The position numbers and the translations under genes were made by a program. From the NCBI RefSeq assembly GCF_900113125.1, contig NZ_FOOG01000002.1, positions 124,001 to 188,000 of the forward strand: a stretch of 64,000 bases of DNA. Reading direction: 5' to 3'. The DNA is from Halobacillus alkaliphilus (GTDB lineage: Bacteria > Bacillota > Bacilli > Bacillales > Halobacillaceae). Below are positions 51,828 through 60,968 of this stretch, piece by piece (position 1 is the first letter of the stretch; every line of letters begins with the position of its first letter). Under the pieces are notes generated by a model. The model ran no database searches. It was not told where the DNA came from and was given only the letters and a program-made list of their open reading frames with translations.

Positions 51828-52670
51828 TTAAACTCCCACTTTATTTTTCTCGATACCATTAACTATACTTTCTACTTTTTCTTTGACTGTTTTACGGTTC
51901 ACTTCAAAGAATCTCTTGTTAGAGTTTAACAGAATCTTCTCGTAATTCCTTATATCCTTCACTCCACTATTGAATAATGACTCAATTTGAGGACCAGTTG
52001 CCTTAAAATTACTAGTATTACAGAAGCTTCTAGACAAAATAACCATGCTTGATCCTAAGCGATAATGTTCTGCAATTATATTCTCTGCTGATAAAGCACC
52101 TTGCCCAAGCTTTGCGATCCCTCCAAATCCATAAGGGATGCTTTTTTCTTTTATCCTATTGCAAAGTCTCTCAACTGTTCCATCAACTAATAGTTCAAAC
52201 ATAAAATATTTACGATAGCCTATATGAAGATCATTTAAACCTATGTGAATATAGTCTATCCCCTCTACTTCCAAAATTGAATCAATGTTTTCTACAGCCT
52301 CAGGGGTTTCTAGAAGAAGACAAGTCTTAGCTCTATCATTTACATGACTAATAAAATCTTTAACTTCTTTGTTTGTTTTAAACATTGGTAGCATTACAAT
52401 GTCAGCTCCACCGCTAACAACTTCATCTATCTCACTTTTAGAATTTTCATTGATTGGATTAACCCTTACAAGTAATTCTGAGTTATTAAGTACTGGTTTA
52501 ATCTCTTTTATATCCTCAATACTATGTCGTGAAATTACAGTGTCTAATTTACCTTGACGTTCTTCCTTTCCATTAATCTCAAGATCAAGAAATATCCAAT
52601 CCACTCCACTTTCATCAGCTATTTGAGCTACTTTTTCTTCATTTGTTATATACATTAGCTTTAGTGACAT
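51828..52670 (-). CDS. HpcH/HpaI (CitE-like) aldolase
   Basis: A 280-aa TIM-barrel aldolase/citrate-lyase family enzyme. SGVDWIFLDLEINGKEERQG, ELLVRVNPIN with the catalytic Arg, metal-binding Glu in CLLLETPEAVENIDSILEVE and Asp in IHIGLNDLHIGYRKYF. It would join or cleave pyruvate (or oxaloacetate-like) donors and an aldehyde. ATG at 52670 has TGGAGG 7 nt upstream; the frame to 52715 overlaps the sugar-transferase gene and is not needed. Its role in polymer synthesis is unknown. Confidence 0.85.
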   Translation of the reverse strand: MSLKLMYITNEEKVAQIADESGVDWIFLDLEINGKEERQGKLDTVISRHSIEDIKEIKPVLNNSELLVRVNPINENSKSEIDEVVSGGADIVMLPMFKTNKEVKDFISHVNDRAKTCLLLETPEAVENIDSILEVEGIDYIHIGLNDLHIGYRKYFMFELLVDGTVERLCNRIKEKSIPYGFGGIAKLGQGALSAENIIAEHYRLGSSMVILSRSFCNTSNFKATGPQIESLFNSGVKDIRNYEKILLNSNKRFFEVNRKTVKEKVESIVNGIEKNKVGV

Positions 52671-52683
52671 TATTGACCTCCAT

Positions 52684-53292
52684 TTATTTGTTATATTTTT
52701 TTTGTACTGTTTCACCTGTATTTATGTTGTCTTTCATAAATACAACTTTAGCAACAGTTTTTAAGAAAATTCTGCAATCAAAATAAAGTGAACAACTTGT
52801 TGAATATTCCACATCGTATTTAATCCTTTCATTCCAAGGCAATCCTTTTCTACCATTAATTTGAGCCCACCCTGTAACTCCTGGTCTCACTTCAAATCTT
52901 TTTTTTTGTTTTTCTGTGTAATCCTCAAGAGGCCAAGGGTGGTATGTTAGAGTTGGACGAGGTCCAATCATTGACATTTCACCTTTTAAAATATTGATGA
53001 ATTGGGGGAATTCATCAATACTTGTCTTTCTAATAAACCTACCAACTCTAGTAACTCTCATATCACCCTTTGTTTCATAAACTCCTTTTTCTTCTGCACC
53101 TACGCACATTGAACGAAATTTATACAGTTTAAATACTTTACCATTCAAACCAAGACGCTCTTGTTTAAAAAAGACTGGTCCCTTCGAATCTAACTTAATA
53201 GCAATAGCTACTAAAATTAAAAGTGGAGAGAGAACTATTATTCCTAATAGCGAAAAAACTTTATCTAATAAATTTTTAACATTTATATACAT
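52684..53292 (-). CDS. priming undecaprenyl-phosphate sugar-1-phosphate transferase
   Basis: A 202-aa small phosphoglycosyltransferase (Bac_transf). One N-terminal re-entrant span (VFSLLGIIVLSPLLILVAIA), then GPVFFKQERLGLNGKVFKLY with KFRSM, RKTSIDEFPQFINILKGEMS, MIGPRP and RPGVTGWAQINGR. It starts repeat assembly by placing a sugar phosphate on undecaprenyl phosphate, often a 2,4-diamino-trideoxy sugar or GalNAc/QuiNAc-type HexNAc. The first gene of the variable block. Confidence 0.9.
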   Translation of the reverse strand: MYINVKNLLDKVFSLLGIIVLSPLLILVAIAIKLDSKGPVFFKQERLGLNGKVFKLYKFRSMCVGAEEKGVYETKGDMRVTRVGRFIRKTSIDEFPQFINILKGEMSMIGPRPTLTYHPWPLEDYTEKQKKRFEVRPGVTGWAQINGRKGLPWNERIKYDVEYSTSCSLYFDCRIFLKTVAKVVFMKDNINTGETVQKKYNK

Positions 53293-53479
53293 TTTTATTT
53301 CTTTGCCTCCTCAATAGCATACACCACTTAAATATACCTAAATCAACTTTTTACAAGTGGTTTATTATCTATAAGATCAACCACTTTTTCCTTTAAACTT
53401 ACAGAAGATATTAACTCTACTTCACTATATAAGTAACTCTTGAATAGGCACATTATTATCTTTTCCTACTTAATCTTAG

Positions 53480-53860
53480 GATAAATTTGTTCAGAGTGTA
53501 CCCCGTCATTACCCGAAGACGAAAACTCTTTATAAATTTTTCAGTTCTAACCCCCCTTAAAATGCAAAGGAAACTTTGCCTCAAAACCCAGATAGTGAGA
53601 TCAGATTCTTTGCCACACCCATCATTTTCACGGGCTCCCCAATATCTAACACAAAAACCTCTCTACCACGTGCGAATGCTCCAGCTTGCACCACTAGTCT
53701 TGACTTGAATCTTTATTGTCATGAAGTATCTTTTCATTTAGGGGTGCGTCACTGTAACGGGGCCACTATTAACAATTTGGTTGTTACACAATGGAATTAC
53801 GCTCCCTCGGCTTGCATGTACATTACCAAATCTAATCGCAACAAACTTTATCTTACTTCT
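53480..53860 (-). pseudogene. decayed C-terminal piece of a second PglF/EpsC-type dehydratase
   Basis: Minus-strand frames give [36 protein letters not shown], a TAA, MKRYFMTI, a frame change, LVVQAGAFARGREVFVLDIG and EPVKMMGVAKNLISLSGF before a TGA. The same order in the intact gene at 53925 is [56 protein letters not shown] and LAKNLIHLSGF. This is a degraded partial duplicate lying 60 bp after that gene. Confidence 0.8.
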
Positions 53861-53924
53861 CCTATTTAATTACATTAATTCGTGGGTACTTCGTTTACTT
53901 TCAATTTGTCTCCCAATGTTCTCT

Positions 53925-55790
53925 CTAATTCACATGTTCGAGAATCGGTGCATTATTCGGTAAACGGTTGTTCGCTAAGTCAATCGCATATTCTTTCAGA
54001 TCATCCACCTTAATCTCTAAATGGTGATCAACTAAATATTGAACTAATTGATATTCAAACTCCACTGTCTTCCCAATGAAGATCTTCGGAAAGACTGGCT
54101 TCTTATTCACTTCTTTATCACTGAGAAGCTCTTCATACATTTTCTCACCCGGACGAATTCCATTGAATTGAATTGGAATCTGTTCTTCAGTAAACCCAGA
54201 AAGATGAATCAAGTTTTTCGCAAGATCTACAATCCTCACCGGTTCACCCATATCAAGAACAAAAACTTCGCCACCTCGAGCCAATGCTCCTGCTTGAAGC
54301 ACTAATCGTGAAGCTTCCGGAATAGTCATAAAATATCTCGTCATATCAGGATGAGTAACTGTAACAGGACCGCCAGCAGCAATCTGCTTCTTAAACAATG
54401 GAATCACACTGCCACGACTGCCGAGTACATTCCCAAATCGAACCGCAACAAATTTCGTATGGCTTTTCTTACTTATATTCTGAACAACCATTTCAGCAAT
54501 CCGCTTCGTCGCTCCCATTACATTCGGAGGGTTGACAGCTTTATCCGTGGAAACAAGCACAAAAGCTTTCACGCCTGCATAATGCGCTGCTTCAGCAACA
54601 TTCTTCGTTCCAATGACGTTATTCTTAACCGCCTCTTTCGGATTTACTTCCATCAGAGGCACATGTTTGTGAGCAGCAGCATGATAAATATAAGAAGGGG
54701 CGTAATCCTGAACCACTTGAAAGATACGCTCAAGGTCTTGAACATCAGCAATAACGGTTACAAGTTCAGTATCCAAGTCTAGTTGTTTGAGTTCCATATG
54801 TATTGTATAGATACTGTTTTCCCCATGCCCTAATAAGATCAGTTGTTTTGGACCGAATTTCACAAGCTGTCGGCAAATTTCTGAGCCGATACTTCCTCCA
54901 GCCCCTGTGACCATAACGGTTCTTCCTTTTATTTCGGATTGGATCGAGTTAATATCAAGGTCCACTGGTTCACGGCCTAATAAATCTTCAATTTGCACGT
55001 CACGGATCTGATTAACCGATACATTGCCAAGGGCGATATCTTCAATCATCGGAAGAGTTTGTATGTTGGATACTACGCTTTTCGCATCTTTAATGATTTC
55101 TTTAATCCTTGATTGTTTAATAGAAGGCATAGCTATGACTATATGGTTAACTTTATGCTTATTAACCACTTCTTTTAGATGTTTGCTGCTTCCTAAGACA
55201 GGCAGACCAGAAATACTTAGGTGATGCATTGTAAAATCATCATCTATGAACCCTACTATATTCGTGTTAATATCCTTTGAACCTTTCATTTGCCTAGCTA
55301 ACATACGTCCCGCTGAACCAGCACCTACAATCAAGGTCTGTTTCATATTAGGGTTATTTTTCACCAATCGAGCCTTTTTACCTTTCGGATTAAAAGTGAG
55401 TCCGTATGTTTTATAATAACGCCAAGCAAACCGCACTCCACCAATGAGTAAAACGTGTAACATCCATGTAATTGCTAAGGCTCGCTCGTAAACCACGCTA
55501 AAAGCCACGAATTGAACTAAAGCTGCACTTAGTATAGATAAACTAACCACTACGATGATTCCAATTAATTCTTCCATACTGGCATAGCGCCATTTCTTTT
55601 TATACATCCCTAACACCGCAGAGAACAAATGATGTGTTAATAGCAAGATAATAGCTGAAACTAGCATAATACGATCAAATACTGCTACATAGGGATTTAA
55701 GAAGAAATGGGACATGTAAATGGAAAAGGAAACAATGATGGAATCAATAAGTATTAATAAAATAAGTCTTTTCCTTTGAGAAGCAAACAT
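53925..55790 (-). CDS. membrane nucleotide-sugar 4,6-dehydratase (EpsC/CapD/PglF type)
   Basis: A 621-aa protein: four N-terminal spans, a Rossmann module with TLIVGAGSAGRMLARQMKGS (about residue 150) and the catalytic SDR domain with VMVTGAGGSIGSEICRQLVK, AAAHKHVPLMEVNPKEAVKN and VLVSTDKAVNPPNVMGATKR. Retaining UDP-GlcNAc C6-dehydratase activity giving a 4-keto-6-deoxy sugar is expected. Relatives serve capsule or EPS priming-sugar synthesis. It follows the kinase/phosphatase genes and borders the variable block. C-terminal GIRPGEKMYEELLSDKE is intact. Confidence 0.92.
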   Translation of the reverse strand: MFASQRKRLILLILIDSIIVSFSIYMSHFFLNPYVAVFDRIMLVSAIILLLTHHLFSAVLGMYKKKWRYASMEELIGIIVVVSLSILSAALVQFVAFSVVYERALAITWMLHVLLIGGVRFAWRYYKTYGLTFNPKGKKARLVKNNPNMKQTLIVGAGSAGRMLARQMKGSKDINTNIVGFIDDDFTMHHLSISGLPVLGSSKHLKEVVNKHKVNHIVIAMPSIKQSRIKEIIKDAKSVVSNIQTLPMIEDIALGNVSVNQIRDVQIEDLLGREPVDLDINSIQSEIKGRTVMVTGAGGSIGSEICRQLVKFGPKQLILLGHGENSIYTIHMELKQLDLDTELVTVIADVQDLERIFQVVQDYAPSYIYHAAAHKHVPLMEVNPKEAVKNNVIGTKNVAEAAHYAGVKAFVLVSTDKAVNPPNVMGATKRIAEMVVQNISKKSHTKFVAVRFGNVLGSRGSVIPLFKKQIAAGGPVTVTHPDMTRYFMTIPEASRLVLQAGALARGGEVFVLDMGEPVRIVDLAKNLIHLSGFTEEQIPIQFNGIRPGEKMYEELLSDKEVNKKPVFPKIFIGKTVEFEYQLVQYLVDHHLEIKVDDLKEYAIDLANNRLPNNAPILEHVN

Positions 55791-56121
55791 TTCTATTATC
55801 CTCTCCTAATCAAAACGTGGTTAATCCCTTACTAAATAGTAATGAGATTTTATAAAAGCTTGAAAAAATACACACAAACCTTTATTTCTGTGTAGTAACA
55901 ATTTACTAGTATGAGTATTTAATATAACTTTATAACATTGTTTATTATAACAGGTTTAGATTTCCGAATGAAGGGGAACAAGGGAATATTTTACACAATA
56001 TTAATAGATTTTGGAATGTGTCTAATCATTTTTTATTATTGCGCTTTCACGAATAATAAAAAACAACTTCAGTCATAAAAATTGACTAGAAGTTGTTAGT
56101 ATTATTACGTTATTCAACTTT
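55791..56121. other. 330-bp gap between phosphatase and dehydratase genes
   Basis: A terminator (56057-56098) closes the phosphatase gene; the rest is AT-rich and likely carries a promoter for the dehydratase gene and the variable block. Hence the conserved and variable parts may be separate transcripts. Confidence 0.6.
56057..56098 (-). terminator. terminator after the phosphatase gene
   Basis: AACAACTTC-AGTCA / TGACT-GAAGTTGTT stem with plus-strand A run on the left. Confidence 0.88.
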
Positions 56122-56889
56122 TTAGAATAGTCCAAAAGTCTTCTTCTTTTTCACGTGCTGCGGTGGATCCGAGGCTAATATTCCGTTTTCCAACAATTCT
56201 TCCGCATTCTCAGAAAGAAGATAGACCATATCCAGTCCAAATTCTTTCCTCACTTCACTATAAGCTTCAGTCATACAGAAGCCTCTACTTGAAGTATTGT
56301 GGGCATCAGAAGCTATGAGGTGAGCTAGGTTTGCTCCTAACAATTGCTTCGAGAATTTTTTAATCTTCTTTCCGAAATGACCGCATACACTACCGGCGGT
56401 GAGTTGAACGAAAGCTCCATTTTTAACCAGCGTGTAAAGCGTATCTGGATGTTCCATAATGTGTTTATTCCGTTCTGGGTGAACGATAATCGGATGATAT
56501 CCTTCCACCTGTAAATCAAACAGTAACTTGCTAGTGTAGCGCGGGACACTGTCAGGCGGAAACTCTACGAATACAAATTTAGTGTCTACATTTAGCGATA
56601 ATACCTCTTCACTTTTTATGCCTTCTAGCATCTCTCCGTGAATCCTTGTTTCCTGCCCTGGGAGGACTTTCAATTCAATTCCTCGTTCACTTAATTGCCG
56701 GTTTAATTCTCCAACTTGAATCAATATATCGTTTTTATAATTATTATAGGTTCCATTCATATGGTGCGGCGTAGCAATGATGGTATCAATTCCATCCTCT
56801 ACAGCTGCTTTAGCCATATCCATACTTTCTTCCATGGTCTGCGCTCCGTCGTCTACCCCCGGAAGAATGTGGCTATGAATATCGATCAT
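56122..56889 (-). CDS. PHP-type tyrosine phosphatase (YwqE/CpsB)
   Basis: A 255-aa manganese-dependent PHP phosphatase of the CpsB/YwqE family. The metal ligands are in IDIHSHILPGVDDGA, TIIATPHHMNGTY, PIIVHPERNKHI and IASDAHNTS. It removes phosphate from the tyrosine cluster of the adjacent kinase, closing the regulatory cycle of capsule chain length and export. It lies about 190 bp after the kinase gene, which has its own terminator. Confidence 0.92.
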   Translation of the reverse strand: MIDIHSHILPGVDDGAQTMEESMDMAKAAVEDGIDTIIATPHHMNGTYNNYKNDILIQVGELNRQLSERGIELKVLPGQETRIHGEMLEGIKSEEVLSLNVDTKFVFVEFPPDSVPRYTSKLLFDLQVEGYHPIIVHPERNKHIMEHPDTLYTLVKNGAFVQLTAGSVCGHFGKKIKKFSKQLLGANLAHLIASDAHNTSSRGFCMTEAYSEVRKEFGLDMVYLLSENAEELLENGILASDPPQHVKKKKTFGLF

Positions 56890-57053
56890 ATGCCGGACTC
56901 CTCTCTCTGTTATATTCTTAGGTTATTAGTCTTATAAAATCTAATATAGAGTATATCAGTTTAAGGTCTCGAATTGAAGATATTTTAGTAGAATCATGTT
57001 GTTTTTTATAATACAAATCCCAACATTTTTTGAACATTTCTAATAATTTATTA

Positions 57054-57083
57054 TAAAAAAGAGAGAGGAAAGTCCCTCTCTCT
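57054..57083 (-). terminator. terminator after the kinase gene
   Basis: AGAGAGAGG / CCTCTCTCT stem with plus-strand A6 at the left, directly overlapping the kinase stop; read-through would be needed for one Ywq transcript. Confidence 0.85.
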
Positions 57084-57780
57084 AGTTTCCGTAATAATAA
57101 TAGTAGTTACTGTCTTTAGCATCCATATCATTGAGTACCACACCAAGAATATTGGCTCTCGATTGTTCCAATTGTTCTTTCGCTTTACCAGCTGCTTCCT
57201 GTTCGGTCTGCTTGCTGCGCACAACCAGTAACGCGCCATCTACAAACTTAGATAGCACCTGAGAGTCGGCAACCGCTAATACAGGTGGCGTATCAAAGAT
57301 GATTATATCATAGTGTTCTTTAGCTTCTTCAATTAACTTTTCCATCATCGTTGAACCTAGTAATTCAGAAGGGTTCGGGGGGATCGGACCAGATGGAAGA
57401 AGATCTAGATTCTCTATGCGGCTTTCTTTTGCTAGTTCTTTCAGAGAACGATTCCTTACTAGATAATTACTCAACCCAGAGGTATTATCAGCACGGAAAG
57501 TGTAATGCACGGTAGGTTTACGTAGGTCGGCATCGACCAGCAAAACTTTCTTACCTTGTTGCGCAAATACCACAGCCACATTAGCGGTTGTCAAAGACTT
57601 CCCTTCCGACGGACCAGCAGACGTAACAATCATGGTTTCTAGTTCTTTATCGACAGAGGCAAATTGTAAATTGGTACGGATAGTCCGGTATTGTTCTGAA
57701 ATCGGAGATTTAGGATTGTCATTTGCAATAATGGTTCGGACTGACGTTTGTTGGTTCTTTTGCTTTTTGTTAAGCGCCAA
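57082..57780 (-). CDS. bacterial tyrosine kinase (YwqD/CpsD)
   Basis: A 232-aa BY-kinase. Walker A is SAGPSEGKSLTTANVAVVFA, Walker A' is VLLVDADLRKP and Walker B is IIIFDTPPV. The C-terminal cluster DSNYYYYYGN has the five consecutive tyrosines that are autophosphorylated. It needs the adjacent membrane modulator for activity and controls polymer length and UDP-glucose dehydrogenase-type enzymes in relatives. The start is probably TTG at 57780, spaced 8 nt from AAGGAG; the upstream GTG at 57789 touches that site. Confidence 0.92.
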   Translation of the reverse strand: MALNKKQKNQQTSVRTIIANDNPKSPISEQYRTIRTNLQFASVDKELETMIVTSAGPSEGKSLTTANVAVVFAQQGKKVLLVDADLRKPTVHYTFRADNTSGLSNYLVRNRSLKELAKESRIENLDLLPSGPIPPNPSELLGSTMMEKLIEEAKEHYDIIIFDTPPVLAVADSQVLSKFVDGALLVVRSKQTEQEAAGKAKEQLEQSRANILGVVLNDMDAKDSNYYYYYGN

Positions 57781-58528
57781 TAGATTCACTCCTTACCTTT
57801 GTGTCTTCAGTCTTTTTTCTTGAAGGGCGACGCTCCGGCAAATCTTCTTCTGTAATGGTCGAAACAACACCCATAACAGGAAGGTCTAGATGACTTTCTA
57901 TATCTTCTTCAGATTTAAGCGTATTATCCAAATACTCCAGTAAGAAGGCCAGTCCCACTCCTGCCATTAATCCAATCACCAGGCCGATAGCGATATTCAG
58001 TAATGGTTTTGGACTCACTTGTGTTGGTGTCGAACCAACAGCCGCTTCGGATAAAACATTCACGTTATCTACATTCATTAATTGAGGAATGTCTTCTTTA
58101 AACACCTGCACAGTTGTATTGGCGATCGCAGCCGCCAGCTGAGGATCCTCATCTGTTACGACAACATTAACCACCTGAGATTGTTCAGCGTTAGAAACTT
58201 GAAGCTTATTAGATAAAGCCCCTGATGTTATGTCTAACCCTAATTCTTCAACCACTTGATCTAGGATCCTAGGACTTTTAATTATTACGTTATATGTATT
58301 TATTAAGTCGATATTAGTTTGTAATTCGTTACCTTCATAAATATTATTTTGCGACTGCGATTGAGATTGATTTACAATGAATTGGGATGAAGCTTCATAA
58401 GACGGCGTTAACACAAAGAAGGTGACTAAAGCACTAATAATCGCCGCTCCGACAGCAAGACCAATAATAAGTAAAAAACGTTTTTTCAGAACCTCAAATA
58501 TTTCCTTAAGGGATATTGTTTCTTCCAT
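57770..58528 (-). CDS. Wzz-type chain-length/kinase modulator (YwqC/CapA)
   Basis: A 252-aa membrane protein with two spans (RFLLIIGLAVGAAIISALVT, residues 17-36; LLNIAIGLVIGLMAGVGLAF, about 176-195) flanking an outside domain (YEASSQFIVNQSQSQSQNNI). The cytosolic C-terminal tail (about 50 residues) would bind and activate the kinase. PQVS-type prolines (TPTQVSPKP) precede the second span. The first gene of the locus; its end overlaps the kinase start. Confidence 0.92.
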   Translation of the reverse strand: MEETISLKEIFEVLKKRFLLIIGLAVGAAIISALVTFFVLTPSYEASSQFIVNQSQSQSQNNIYEGNELQTNIDLINTYNVIIKSPRILDQVVEELGLDITSGALSNKLQVSNAEQSQVVNVVVTDEDPQLAAAIANTTVQVFKEDIPQLMNVDNVNVLSEAAVGSTPTQVSPKPLLNIAIGLVIGLMAGVGLAFLLEYLDNTLKSEEDIESHLDLPVMGVVSTITEEDLPERRPSRKKTEDTKVRSESIGA

Positions 58529-59285
58529 TACTAAACCTCCAGATATTGTCGATTTTCAAAACATAGAGTCATTATATCATAGATAAATATGGGAATGAGT
58601 GCACACTTGTTAATTTTTCAAATAGTTTACAATTTACAGACTAAAGTCTGGTGACCGAATGCACAAAAAACCATAACATAGTTTATATCGACAGAATAAG
58701 TGCATAATTAAATAGATAAAAAGGCAGGATAATATTCCATTATTATCCTGCCTTTTTATCTATTTATTGATTTTGTATCTATTGTAATTCAGATCATAAG
58801 TAATAATAGACTGATAAAGAGAAGCAGTAAATAAATCTAATACTATTTATATATATGTAGTAATGAATAAATGGATTGTAAAAAGAGGACCTACTGTGAA
58901 GTAAGTATAAAGATACTGTTTCTATATTATCTACTATTTTTATTGGTTCTATATTTACGACTTAATTGTATGCTTATTCCCTCTATCTACTACGTTAATT
59001 TCATTTCTTATCTATAGGAAAACCTAATATAAATGAAATGGATTTCCATAATATGTAATTTGATTATGTGGTCGATTATATAAAATTTCCACACTTTTGT
59101 AACCAATACGAAAATTTCATAGAGGCTACAGTCTAGTAAACCCGCGTCCTATACCCATTTTATGAATCTCGCAAACCCTCTGTCATTTAATTGTTACACA
59201 ACTGTAAATTCATGACGTAAATTGTTGTGATACATTAGAAAAGGATTAAGAGAGACGAAAAAAATTTCAGGGGGATTAATAATTT
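58529..59285. promoter_or_regulatory. capsule locus upstream region with hairpins
   Basis: A 757-bp AT-rich gap between the divergent capsule operon and the NlpC/P60 gene. It holds a 14-nt palindrome CAGACTAAAGTCTG (58637-58650), a possible regulator site about 110 bp before the first capsule gene. It also holds a strong hairpin at 58715-58758 (AAAAAGGCAGGATAAT / ATTATCCTGCCTTTTT) that has T runs on both sides and so reads as a terminator either way. Located upstream of the operon, the hairpin may be an attenuator or the end of a small transcript. Confidence 0.6.
58715..58758. terminator. bidirectional terminator-like hairpin
   Basis: Stem of about 16 bp, GGCAGGATAAT paired with ATTATCCTGCC, A5 before and T5 after. 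No gene ends next to it on either strand. Confidence 0.8.
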
Positions 59286-60263
59286 ATGAAGAAAGCTCTT
59301 ATGTCGTTGCTCGCATTTTCTATGGTTTTTCTACTGTTCGTACCTAACTCTTTAGCAGGCTCAAGAATTGGGAACCAAATAGTAGATCTAGCATTCAAGT
59401 ACGACTATGCACCCTATGTTTGGGGCGGTACTTCAACAAGCGGATTTGATTGTTCAGGATATACGCAGTATGTATATGATAAGGCAGGCATTGATCTACC
59501 TCGTACATCTAGATCACAGTATGGCGAAGGAGATTATGTAAGGCGTTCAAACTTGCAGCCTGGCGATCTAGTATTCTTCGGAGATCCAATCTGGCACGTA
59601 GGGATATACATAGGAAACAACAAAATGATTTCTGCTGAAAATCCGAGTGACGACATAACCGTAGCTTCTCTTACTGGTTACTGGGACCGTAACTACCGCG
59701 GCGCTAAGCGTGTAGCTGATGTCGGCGTATCCAGTAGTTCACTTCCAACTGGAAGCTATCACGATCTTGACAGCAATCACTGGTCTGCAGATGCTGTAAG
59801 TTCACTAAGTAAACAGGGTATTATTGATGGTTATGACGGAGATCTATTCAAGCCTAAAAACGATGTAACTCGTGCGGAAGCCGCTAAAATGCTTGCCGAT
59901 GCGCTTGATTTAGACAACGGTTCAGGCTCAAGCTTTAATGATGTATCTTCTTCTCACTGGGCTTCTGACTATATTGAAGCTGCAGCCGATGAAGGCTATC
60001 TATCAGGCTATGGAGATGGTAGTTTCAAACCTAGCCAATCGATCACTCGTGCGGAAATTGCATCAATCTTCGCTAGAGCATTTAATTTAAACTCTTATGG
60101 AAGCAACCCATTCTATGATGTCAGCAGCAGTCACTGGGCGTATGACGATATTAAAGCCCTTAATGCAAATGATATTACAGAGGGTTATGAAGATGGTTCA
60201 TTCCGAGTAAACAACGAAGCTACTCGTAGTGAGTTCGCAGTATTCTTATACCGCGCTTTGTAA
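59286..60263 (+). CDS. NlpC/P60 peptidoglycan endopeptidase with three SLH domains
   Basis: A 325-aa secreted enzyme. Signal peptide KKALMSLLAFSMVFLLFVPN, cleaved near LAG. The NlpC/P60 catalytic domain has Cys in GGTSTSGFDCSGYTQYVY, His in PIWHVGIYIGNNKMISAE and supporting residues. Three SLH repeats (SNHWSADAVSSLSKQG; YDGDLFKPKNDVTRAEAAKM and so on) anchor it in the wall. It would cut D-gamma-Glu-type bonds of peptide stems. AGGGGG lies about 11 nt before the ATG. A strong terminator follows, so it is a single-gene unit divergent from the capsule genes. Confidence 0.92.
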   Translation: MKKALMSLLAFSMVFLLFVPNSLAGSRIGNQIVDLAFKYDYAPYVWGGTSTSGFDCSGYTQYVYDKAGIDLPRTSRSQYGEGDYVRRSNLQPGDLVFFGDPIWHVGIYIGNNKMISAENPSDDITVASLTGYWDRNYRGAKRVADVGVSSSSLPTGSYHDLDSNHWSADAVSSLSKQGIIDGYDGDLFKPKNDVTRAEAAKMLADALDLDNGSGSSFNDVSSSHWASDYIEAAADEGYLSGYGDGSFKPSQSITRAEIASIFARAFNLNSYGSNPFYDVSSSHWAYDDIKALNANDITEGYEDGSFRVNNEATRSEFAVFLYRAL

Positions 60264-60275
60264 GTTTTTAAACCT

Positions 60276-60317
60276 AAAAAAGCCTTTTTTCCTGAAAATA
60301 AGAAAAAAGGCTTTTTT
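60276..60317 (+). terminator. rho-independent terminator of the NlpC/P60 gene
   Basis: AAAAAGCCTTTTTTC / GAAAAAAGGCTTTTT stem, 10-nt loop, T run. Confidence 0.9.
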
Positions 60318-60449
60318 ATTTCTCTAGTTTTTCTCTTTCTTCTCTTAAAAATATACCTAGTTTCTTCTATTATATATAGCTGCTTAGCTTCCTCTTTTTC
60401 TTTACTTCTTTGCATTACCTTCCGTGAGCCAGAACTATCGTCTTTAAGA

Positions 60450-60644
60450 CTACTCTCTATTAATTAATGACATCACCTTCCCTAGAATAAGAAGAGCTAT
60501 CCACACTACTCCTCCCCCGCCCAGCGAATAAATCACTCCTGTAATAAAGCGATTCGACGTAATATATGTATGAATAAAACCCGTAATTTGGCTATCAAGC
60601 ATCAGATAGCTCAAAAGCACAACAAAAACTAGTAATGTTCTCAT
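60450..60644 (-). CDS. 64-aa two-span membrane protein
   Basis: ATG at 60644 is preceded by GGGTGA at 9 nt. Spans are residues 2-17 (RTLLVFVVLLSYLMLD) and about 38-58 (GVIYSLGGGGVVWIALLILG). Small, unknown family, alone between the NlpC/P60 gene and the structured element. Confidence 0.55.
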   Translation of the reverse strand: MRTLLVFVVLLSYLMLDSQITGFIHTYITSNRFITGVIYSLGGGGVVWIALLILGKVMSLINRE

Positions 60645-60968
60645 AAATGGCACTCACCCGTCTTCTCTCTTCTTCATATACTACCCTCCTAAATACTATT
60701 CTCCTTTAAAGCGCAGGGATTGGCCTTGTTTTTAAGGGTTCAAAAATTTTCTATTCCTTCATTACGACTGTAGAAAAAACACGCCAAAAATGTAAGACTC
60801 CTTTATATGTTCATCTTGACTTTACATTTAAACTCCCTAATCCTGAAGGATTCATTGCCAGAAAGGCTGGTCATCTTCTATAGCATAAAGTTAAAAGGCT
60901 CTACTATTGCATACAACTATGTAGAAGTTAATGCATACTTTTTTTAATTTTATGCATCCCTATATCGC

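Noticed and set aside
53487-53963. Plus-strand frames of 60-97 aa after the dehydratase gene
   Set aside because: Antisense of the decayed dehydratase copy; the protein-like signal is on the minus strand.
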